A stretch of 20,129 bases of DNA, taken from contig JAEZCF010000037.1 of NCBI GenBank assembly GCA_023430045.1, positions 1 through 20,129 of the forward strand, written 5' to 3'. Source of the stretch: Pseudomonadota bacterium. Its GTDB lineage: Bacteria > Pseudomonadota > Gammaproteobacteria > Xanthomonadales > Xanthomonadaceae. Positions 14,105 through 20,129 of this stretch are shown here, piece by piece. How positions within the stretch are numbered: position 1 is the stretch's first letter; every line of letters starts with the position of its first letter. Under the pieces are notes generated by a model, which worked only from the letters and a program-made list of their open reading frames with translations, was not told where the DNA came from and made no database searches. The translations under genes and the position numbers were made by a program.

Positions 14105-16849
14105 TCACACCGCGAGGGGCGCCTCGTGCGGGGTGCGCAGCCACTGCGCCAGCTCGCGCGGCACCAGCGGACGCGAATACAGGAAGCCCTGGATCTCATC
14201 GCACCCCTGCCGGCGCAGCAGGTCTTCTTCCTGGCGCGTTTCCACACCTTCCGCCACCACCTTCATGCCCAGCGCATGGCCCAGATGGACGATGGCCTGG
14301 GTCACCTCGGCGGTACCGGCATCCTGCAGCATGCCCTGCACGAAGCTGCGGTCGATCTTCAGACGACCGACCGGAAACCGGTTCAGGTAATGCAGGTTGG
14401 AAAACCCGGTGCCGAAATCGTCCACCGCCAGCGGCACGCGATGGCGTTCGAAAACGTCGAAACAATGGCGCAGCACGTCGGTATCACGGATGAGCGCCGA
14501 TTCGGTCAGCTCCAGTTCCAGCCGCGTGGGCGGCAGCCCGTGGGCATGGCAGATCTCGATCACCCGCTCGGCGAAACCACGTTCGCGCAGCTGCACGGCC
14601 GACACATTCACCGCGATGCGGTCAAAGACCAGCCCACCGCGGTCCCAGGCCGCCGCCTGGCGGCAGGCTTCATTGAGCACCCAATCGCCGATCCGGACGA
14701 TCTCCCCGCATTTTTCCGCGATGGGAATGAATTCGGCGGGGCTGCAGAAACCGATGCCGGGACGGTTCCAGCGCAGCAGCGCCTCCACCGCCGGAGGCCC
14801 CTCCCCATCGGCCTGCATGAGCGGCTGGTAGACCAGGCTCAGCTCGTCACGTTCGATGGCACCGTGCAGTGCATGTTCGATGTCCAGCTGGTGCTGGAGA
14901 CGTCCCAGCGCATCAGGACTGTAATACTGGAAGGTATTGCGGCCGGCTTCCTTGGCCGCATGCATGGCGGCATTGGCCGCCCGCAGCAGGGAATCAAAGT
15001 CTTCGCGGCCGGCTTCCAGCATGGCGATGCCGATGCTGGCGCCCACCTTCAGGGTGATCCGTTCACCGTGCAGCGGCTCCCCGAGCGAGGCGATCAGCTT
15101 GCGTGCGATATGCCCGGCGTCCTCCGCGCTGGAGGGGTCGCGCAGCACCACGATGAACTCGTCGCCACTGAAGCGCCCGAGCAGATCGTTGCCACGCAGA
15201 TTCTGGTGCAGGCGCATGGCGGCCGCCTTCAGCAGCATGTCACCGCTGGCGTGACCGAAGCTGTCGTTGATGGTCTTGAAGCCATCGAGGTCGATGAAGA
15301 GCATCGCCAGCGGGCTGCCGCTGGCGCGAGCGGCGGCGATGGCATCGGCGGCCTGCCCGCTCAACAGCAGGCGGTTGGCCAGCCCGGTCAGCGGATCGTA
15401 GTGGGCCAGCAGCTCCATCCGCTCGCTGGTCTCGCGTTCGCGGGTGATGTCACGGAACAGTATGACGAAACGCTCGGGAAGGCCGTCGCGACGGTCCAGT
15501 TCGACCAGGACCTGCACCCATACGCGTACGCCCGAAGGACGGTGGAAGCAGAGATCCAGTTGTTCGGGCAATCCGCCGGCGGCGATGCGCTCCAGCGCCG
15601 CCTCCAGGCTGGAACGTGACTCACTGGTATAGAGCGCAAGCGCCTGTTCAAGGCTGACCGTCTCCTTGCGCAGTCCGTGGATGCGGTAGCACTCCTCGGT
15701 CCACTGCATCTGCCGGGTAGCCACTTCGATCTCGCAGCCGCCGATATGGCCCAGCGCGGACACGCGGTTCAGCAGTTCGGTGCGCCAGCGGATCAAGGCA
15801 TCGGTCTGATGCTGTTCGCTGATGTTCTGCACCTGGCCCAGCAGGCGCTCAACGCGGCCGTCGGCGGCCAGCATCGGCTGCATCCACAGGCGCAACTGCT
15901 GCGGTGCGTCGTTGGCGGGGCGCAGCTCCAGCTCCAGGTTCGCCGCCTGGCCATCACGCCACAGCCGCTGCCATGCGCTGCGCAGCTGGGCCCGCGAACC
16001 GGGATGCAGCTGCCGCAGCCAACGGCGCGGACGGGGCGGCTGTCCCTCCTCGTCGCCGAGCATCGCGCACAGTTCCGGCGACCACCAGAACCGGCGGCCC
16101 TCCCGCTGCCAGGACCAGCTGCCCATGCTGGCGATCCGCTGTGCCTGGCGGAGATGCAGCTGCTGGTCGTGCAGTTGGGACTCAAGCTGTTTCTGCTGCT
16201 CGATGTCGGTGTGCGTGCCTACCATCCGCAACGGCTGGCCATCGGCGGTGCGCGACACCACGCAACCACGGTCCAGCACCCAGCGCCAGCGCTGCCCTTC
16301 CTCACGGAAGCGGAACTGCGTGCTGTAGTGCTCGGTATCGCCGCGCAGGTGCGCCTGGATCGCTTGGCGGACCCGGCCGCGATCGTCCGGATGCACGTGG
16401 TCCAGCAGGCTGCCGGCGTTGTCCTGCAGTTCGCCGGCGTCCTGCGGGCGCGGTGAACGCAGCATGCGGTCACTGGCGACATCCCAGTCCCACAGGCCGT
16501 GGCCGGCGCTGGCAAGGGCGAGTCCCCAGCGCGGGTCGGCAGGGTCGCCGGCCGGCTGCGGCACGCTCAATGTGTATGCCAGCAACGTCCCCTGTTCGTC
16601 GCGCACCGCGCGCATCCAGCCATCATGCCGGCCGCGCGCGCCGCCCGGCAGGCTGCAGGGAACCAGGCCGCCATCGGCCGCGAGCAGGCGGATGTCCTCC
16701 AGCATGTGCTGGTAGGTGGCCAGTGCTGCCGGGAGCTGGTGTTCGCGGGCCATGGCATTGGCCGCCAGCGGCACGCCCTGCCGGTCCAGGATGACCAGCG
16801 CCGAAGCAAGCGGATGGTGCAGCAGGCTGGCGATGATCCCTTGGTCCAC
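14105..16849 (-). CDS. PAS-GGDEF-EAL cyclic-di-GMP turnover protein
   Basis: 914-residue cytoplasmic protein able in principle to make and break cyclic di-GMP. No membrane segments. Seen: a PAS-like N-terminus (1-110), two PAS/PAC units (about 110-220 and 235-350, ending THTDIEQQ and VQNISEQ), a third (about 365-475, ending RDITRERE), GGDEF domain (480-635) beginning LAHYDPLTGLANR with DLDGFKTINDSFGHASGD and signature SGDEF (561-565), and EAL domain (645-905) with EAL at 689-691, NVSAVQL, ELTES, DDFGTG (D810-D811), LKIDRSF, VAEGVET and QGFLYSRP. All metal and catalytic EAL positions are kept, so phosphodiesterase activity is likely. SGDEF is a tolerated variant, and RGND (552-555) five residues before it is a product-inhibition I-site, so cyclase activity is possible. 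The start is GTG at 16849, with GGAG 8 nt upstream; the frame continues to 17155 but that part has no domain and would run through the divergent kinase gene. Confidence 0.94.
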   Translation of the reverse strand: MDQGIIASLLHHPLASALVILDRQGVPLAANAMAREHQLPAALATYQHMLEDIRLLAADGGLVPCSLPGGARGRHDGWMRAVRDEQGTLLAYTLSVPQPAGDPADPRWGLALASAGHGLWDWDVASDRMLRSPRPQDAGELQDNAGSLLDHVHPDDRGRVRQAIQAHLRGDTEHYSTQFRFREEGQRWRWVLDRGCVVSRTADGQPLRMVGTHTDIEQQKQLESQLHDQQLHLRQAQRIASMGSWSWQREGRRFWWSPELCAMLGDEEGQPPRPRRWLRQLHPGSRAQLRSAWQRLWRDGQAANLELELRPANDAPQQLRLWMQPMLAADGRVERLLGQVQNISEQHQTDALIRWRTELLNRVSALGHIGGCEIEVATRQMQWTEECYRIHGLRKETVSLEQALALYTSESRSSLEAALERIAAGGLPEQLDLCFHRPSGVRVWVQVLVELDRRDGLPERFVILFRDITRERETSERMELLAHYDPLTGLANRLLLSGQAADAIAAARASGSPLAMLFIDLDGFKTINDSFGHASGDMLLKAAAMRLHQNLRGNDLLGRFSGDEFIVVLRDPSSAEDAGHIARKLIASLGEPLHGERITLKVGASIGIAMLEAGREDFDSLLRAANAAMHAAKEAGRNTFQYYSPDALGRLQHQLDIEHALHGAIERDELSLVYQPLMQADGEGPPAVEALLRWNRPGIGFCSPAEFIPIAEKCGEIVRIGDWVLNEACRQAAAWDRGGLVFDRIAVNVSAVQLRERGFAERVIEICHAHGLPPTRLELELTESALIRDTDVLRHCFDVFERHRVPLAVDDFGTGFSNLHYLNRFPVGRLKIDRSFVQGMLQDAGTAEVTQAIVHLGHALGMKVVAEGVETRQEEDLLRRQGCDEIQGFLYSRPLVPRELAQWLRTPHEAPLAV

Positions 16850-16998
16850 GCAACGCACTCCAGTGACGCTCCCGACAGCCGGGAACGCAATCGTTAGCGG
16901 CCCTCCAGCGGGATAATTGAGTGCCTTCGACGGCGGTGCGACACCTGCGCACGTTAAGATGGCCCGTATCCGCTCCGCGACGCAGCTGCCCGCCTGCC

Positions 16999-17979
16999 AT
17001 GCCAGATGGTTTCCCCTCCCGCCCGGATCCTGCCGCTCTGCTGGACAGGACACCCCGCCACCGGCGTCGCCGGCTGGTGCTGTGGTACCTGGTGCTGGCC
17101 CTGGCATGGATCGTCGCCGGCGATGCAGCGGTGTCCGCGCTGGCAACCGATGCACGGCAGGCCGCGCTGCTGCAGGGCGTGAAGGGAGCCTTGTTCGCTT
17201 GTGCCAGCGCGGGACTGCTGTACCTGCTGCTGCGTCCCCGCCGCAGCCCGGACTCGGCCACCGACCGGGCCGAGGTGCAGCGCACGCGCAGCGAACTGGA
17301 AACCAGCAACCGCGAACTGCATGCGATGGCCGGACGCCTGTTTTCGTTGCAGGAAGACGAGCGCCGGGCCATTTCCCGCGACCTGCACGATGATATCGGG
17401 CAGTCCATCACCGCGATCAAACTGTCCGCCTGGGCCGCGCTGGACGAAGACGACGACAGCCGGCGACGGGACGACCTGCAGCAGATCGTGGCGCTGGCCG
17501 ATACCACGGTCGCGCGGCTGCGCGACCTCTCCACCCTGCTGCGACCACCACAGCTGGATGCGCTGGGCTTGGAAGCCGCACTGCGCTGGCAGGCCGGCGT
17601 GCTGTTCCGCTCCGCACCGTCCGAGCTGCTGGCGAGTATCGATGCCCTTCCCCGCCGTCCGGACAACGACATCGAACAGGCCTGTTTCCGCATCGCCCAG
17701 GAAAGCCTGACCAATGCGCTGCGCCACGCACGCGCCAGCCAGGTGCGGCTGCAGCTGCAGGATGCCGGCCAGGGCCGGCTGCACCTGCAGGTGCACGACG
17801 ATGGTGAAGGCTTCGATCCCGACGGTCCGCGTGGCCTCGGACTTATCGTGATGCGCGAACGCGCGCAGAGCGTTGGCGGCGTGCTTCGGATCGAATCGGC
17901 GCCCGGCGAAGGTACCCTGATCGACCTTCACCTTCCCTACCAGACGGGCGCACCGTGCGCCGCAACCGTGGATATCTGA
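16999..17979 (+). CDS. Membrane sensor histidine kinase, HisKA_3 (NarX/DegS/UhpB) type
   Basis: 326 residues. Seen: two membrane segments (about 25-48 and 56-79) with a very short periplasmic loop, a coiled-coil linker (90-115), the HisKA_3 dimerisation helix EDERRAISRDLHDDIGQSI with phospho-acceptor H130, and a HATPase domain with N-box ESLTNALRHA (N239), DDGEGFDP (G1) and RGLGLIVMRERA (G2). It lacks a recognisable input domain, so it may read the membrane itself. The ATG at 16999 gives a normal cytoplasmic N-terminus; no strong ribosome site is seen. HisKA_3 kinases usually phosphorylate NarL/LuxR-type regulators, but none is here. Instead a GGDEF-EAL-REC gene starts 5 nt after its stop, which suggests that protein's receiver is the target (inferred). 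It diverges from the PAS-GGDEF-EAL gene across about 150 bp. Confidence 0.93.
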   Translation: MPDGFPSRPDPAALLDRTPRHRRRRLVLWYLVLALAWIVAGDAAVSALATDARQAALLQGVKGALFACASAGLLYLLLRPRRSPDSATDRAEVQRTRSELETSNRELHAMAGRLFSLQEDERRAISRDLHDDIGQSITAIKLSAWAALDEDDDSRRRDDLQQIVALADTTVARLRDLSTLLRPPQLDALGLEAALRWQAGVLFRSAPSELLASIDALPRRPDNDIEQACFRIAQESLTNALRHARASQVRLQLQDAGQGRLHLQVHDDGEGFDPDGPRGLGLIVMRERAQSVGGVLRIESAPGEGTLIDLHLPYQTGAPCAATVDI

Positions 17980-17984
17980 CCGCA

Positions 17985-19760
17985 ATGTGGAGCAGCAATC
18001 TGCCGCAGGTGAGCATCGGCGACGCCCCGGAGCGTCTGGGTGCGGGCAATCCGGAACTGCATGCGATGGTCGCCGCGGCCGCCGCCGGTGGCGTGCCAGT
18101 GGCGCTGATGCACGTGGACATCGACCACTTCGCGTCGGTGAACGAGAACATGAGCGCCGAAGTCGGCGACCAGGCCCTGGTCCTGATCGCGCAACGTCTG
18201 CAGACCTGGCTGCATGGGCGCGGCAGGCTGTGGCGCCATGGCAGCGATGAATTCCTGATTGCCATCGCGCGCACTGCTGATGTGCCGCTGCCTGAAGACC
18301 TGGCCGAGGAGCTGCGCCAGCAGCTGGAACTGCCGCTTTCGGTACTGCCGTACACGTTGTTCATGACCGGCAAGGTCGGCGTCAGCCTGTGCCCGGAGCA
18401 CGCCGGCAGCGTGTCGCGCCTGCTCGACCACGCCGAGGACGCGCTGCACCAGGCGGCCCGTGAAGGTGGCAACGCGGTGCGCATCCATGCGGTGGGCACG
18501 CCCCCCAGCGCGCACAGCGAAAGCATCATCGCGCGCCAGATCATCGACGCGATCCCCAACGGCGAACTGAAGATGCGCTACCAGCCGCTGGTGAGTTCGC
18601 GCGATGGCCACGTAGTGGGAATGGAAGCACTGCTGCGCTGGCAGTCGCCCACGCTGGGCATGCTGGTGCCGGAACGCTTCATGCGTACCGCCGAGCGGCT
18701 GGGTATCATCGTGCAGATCGGCACGTGGATGCTGGAAGGGGCGCTAAGGCAGGCGCGACTGTGGCGCGACCAGGGCTTCGATGACTTCACCATCGCAGTC
18801 AACGTCTCCACCCTGCAGCTGCTGCGGCCCAACTTCTTCACCGAAGTGATGGCGATGGTACAGGCGGCAGGCGTGCCGGCGCACATGCTGACGCTGGAGA
18901 TCAACGAAAGCGCGCTGACCAACAACGTCAATTTCGTGCACGAGACGCTGGTCAGCCTGCGCGACGAAGGCATCAGCCTCAGCCTGGACAACTTCGGCAC
19001 CGGCGATTCCAGCCTGAGCGCGCTCGTCCGCTATCCGGTGGACAAGCTGAAGATCGACCGCAGCTTCATCAAGAGCGCGCCGGCCGGCAACCGCGAGGCC
19101 GCCATCGCGCGTGCGATCATCGCCATGGGCCACCAGCTGGGCATGACGGTCATTGCCAATGGCGTGGAATCGCAGGCGCAGCTCGGCTTCCTGCGGCGCA
19201 ACGACTGCGATGTGTTCCAGGGCTACCTGTTCGGCGAGCCGATGTCGGCCGATGCGGCCGGGATGACCCTGCGCCGGCGTTATCTGCGCCCGGAGGCCTT
19301 CGCCGAGACCCGTCCGGACCGCACCCTGCTCCTGCTGGACGATGAAGAGAACGTGCTGCGTTCGCTGGTGCGGCTGTTCCGTCGCGACGGTTACCGCATC
19401 CTGGCGGCGGGCAACGTGCGCGATGCCTTCGACCTGCTGGCGATCAACGATGTGCAGGTCATCCTGTCCGACCAACGCATGAGCGACATGAGCGGAACCG
19501 AGTTCCTGGGCAGGGTGAAGATGCTCTATCCGGACACCATCCGGCTGGTGCTGTCCGGCTACACCGACCTCAACACCGTCACCGATGCGATCAACCGGGG
19601 GGCGATCTACCGTTTCCTGACCAAGCCGTGGAACGACGATGAGCTGCGCAAGCACATCCACCAGGCGTTCCGCACGTATGAGGAGCAACGGCGGGCCAGT
19701 GGCGGGTCCAAGCCGGTGGAAACCGCCAACCCGGAAGAGGCTCGCCAGCCACTGCGCTGA
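17985..19760 (+). CDS. GGDEF-EAL-receiver protein with degenerate catalytic sites
   Basis: 591-residue cytoplasmic protein. Seen in order: a GGDEF-like domain (about 30-170) with DIDHF kept but GSDEF (86-90) for GGDEF and no RxxD I-site; an EAL domain (about 180-430) with MEALLRW (EAL 214-216), NVSTLQL (N273), EINES and LKIDRSF (K356) kept, but LDNFGTG (N336 where the second Asp of DDFGTG should be) and IANGVES (N392 for the Glu of AEGVE), with Q412 in FQGYLF kept; and a C-terminal receiver (about 445-570) with D452-D453, phospho-acceptor D496 in LSDQRMSDMSG, S524 and K547. A receiver after the EAL domain is unusual. The two Asn changes should abolish or cripple hydrolysis while possibly leaving ligand binding. 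The ATG at 17985, 5 nt after the kinase stop, is preferred; a GTG at 17955 overlapping the kinase is the alternative. Operon with the kinase is very likely. Confidence 0.94.
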   Translation: MWSSNLPQVSIGDAPERLGAGNPELHAMVAAAAAGGVPVALMHVDIDHFASVNENMSAEVGDQALVLIAQRLQTWLHGRGRLWRHGSDEFLIAIARTADVPLPEDLAEELRQQLELPLSVLPYTLFMTGKVGVSLCPEHAGSVSRLLDHAEDALHQAAREGGNAVRIHAVGTPPSAHSESIIARQIIDAIPNGELKMRYQPLVSSRDGHVVGMEALLRWQSPTLGMLVPERFMRTAERLGIIVQIGTWMLEGALRQARLWRDQGFDDFTIAVNVSTLQLLRPNFFTEVMAMVQAAGVPAHMLTLEINESALTNNVNFVHETLVSLRDEGISLSLDNFGTGDSSLSALVRYPVDKLKIDRSFIKSAPAGNREAAIARAIIAMGHQLGMTVIANGVESQAQLGFLRRNDCDVFQGYLFGEPMSADAAGMTLRRRYLRPEAFAETRPDRTLLLLDDEENVLRSLVRLFRRDGYRILAAGNVRDAFDLLAINDVQVILSDQRMSDMSGTEFLGRVKMLYPDTIRLVLSGYTDLNTVTDAINRGAIYRFLTKPWNDDELRKHIHQAFRTYEEQRRASGGSKPVETANPEEARQPLR

Positions 19761-19770
19761 TGCTGCACCC

Positions 19771-19840
19771 GGTAGTGCCGGCCGCTGGCCGGCAACTGCG
19801 GCATGCCCCGCTTCCCCGCGATGCCGGCCGCTGGCCGGCA
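19771..19840. repeat. SMAG (GTAG) REP pair after the GGDEF-EAL-REC gene
   Basis: GGTAG at 19771 heads TGCCGGCC-GCT-GGCCGGCA (8-bp perfect stem, 19775-19793). An identical hairpin recurs at 19822-19840 in the same orientation without a GTAG head. It lies 10 nt after one gene and 26 nt before the end of the convergent kinase gene. The body differs from the repeats at 2.8 and 6.9 kb, so it is another SMAG subtype. No other terminator is visible between the two genes. Confidence 0.85.
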
Positions 19841-19866
19841 CACCCGTTACAGCCTGTCTGCGGCCC

Positions 19867-20129
19867 TTACCGGGGCTGCCTGATCGGCAGCACCACGCGG
19901 AAGCGTGAGCCGATCCCCTGGGTGCTTTCCAGGTCGATGCGTCCGTTGTGCTTGTTGATGATGTTGTAGGTGATCGACAGGCCCAGGCCGGTGCCGCTGC
20001 CCACCGGCTTGGTGGTGAAGAACGGATCGAAGATGCGCTGGCGCAACTCCGGCGAGATGCCGGAGCCGGTGTCGGCGAACTCCACCCAGACGTGGTCTGC
20101 TTCCACCCCGGTGCTGACGGTGATGGTGC
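19867..20129 (-). CDS. Sensor histidine kinase, C-terminal end (cut by window edge)
   Basis: The last 87 or so residues of a HATPase_c domain run in from the right edge. Seen: ADTGSGISPELRQRIFDPFFTTK (G1 and F boxes), GSGTGLGLSI (G2 box), then NIINKHNGRIDLESTQGIGSRFRVVLP and a TAA stop at 19867-19869. This is the ordinary HisKA-type kinase end (NtrB/hybrid-like), a different class from the HisKA_3 kinase upstream. It converges on the GGDEF-EAL-REC gene. Sensor and phospho-acceptor parts lie outside the window, so its pathway cannot be stated. Confidence 0.93.
   Translation of the reverse strand, partial: TITVSTGVEADHVWVEFADTGSGISPELRQRIFDPFFTTKPVGSGTGLGLSITYNIINKHNGRIDLESTQGIGSRFRVVLPIRQPR

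Noticed and set aside
14126..15619. 497-residue plus-strand open frame opposite the PAS-GGDEF-EAL gene
   Set aside because: Mirror frame of confirmed GGDEF and EAL coding sequence; composition is shadow-like.

Overview
The window looks like chromosome of a Stenotrophomonas species (S. maltophilia group, Xanthomonadaceae). This rests on high GC with GC-rich third positions, on protein sequences typical of Xanthomonadaceae, and above all on repeated GTAG-headed palindromes that match the SMAG (Stenotrophomonas maltophilia GTAG) REP family. Four SMAG loci are visible. Three of them lie where two genes converge.

Layout, left to right. (1) 1-2.8 kb: ftsK (minus, cut by the left edge) diverges from trxB. 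(2) 2.8-4.4 kb: a visibly AT-richer island holds one exported, atypical zinc amidase gene. Its stop codon is provided by a SMAG repeat. (3) 4.7-6.9 kb: a FemAB-like acyltransferase gene overlaps aat by 4 nt, followed by infA with its own strong sigma70-type promoter and a probably bidirectional terminator. (4) 7.0-10.0 kb: clpA and its adaptor gene clpS (both minus), separated by a 362-bp spacer rich in REP-like repeats. With aat, infA, clpA and clpS close together, this is a protein start/turnover block: Aat tags N-termini, ClpS recognises them, ClpA unfolds them. (5) 10.1-12.4 kb: nudJ-mnmA-hflD with 4-nt overlaps, the same order as in E. coli. (6) 12.4-13.8 kb: a methyl-accepting chemotaxis-type protein without a sensor domain, behind a very good flagellar sigma28 promoter. 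(7) 14.1-20.1 kb: a signalling block with a PAS-GGDEF-EAL protein (minus), a divergent two-gene unit of a HisKA_3 histidine kinase and a GGDEF-EAL-REC protein, then the 3' end of another histidine kinase (minus).

The housekeeping genes are ordinary. The parts most worth attention are the GGDEF-EAL-REC protein, whose EAL domain has lost two catalytic positions and whose receiver domain sits at the C-terminus next to a kinase that normally pairs with LuxR-type regulators; the sigma28-driven receptor with a CheZ-like DxxxQ motif; the atypical amidase with a repeat-derived stop; and a probable leaderless clpS transcript. I found no tRNA or rRNA gene, CRISPR array, insertion sequence or prophage. 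I cannot point to a clearly new defence or mobile system here.
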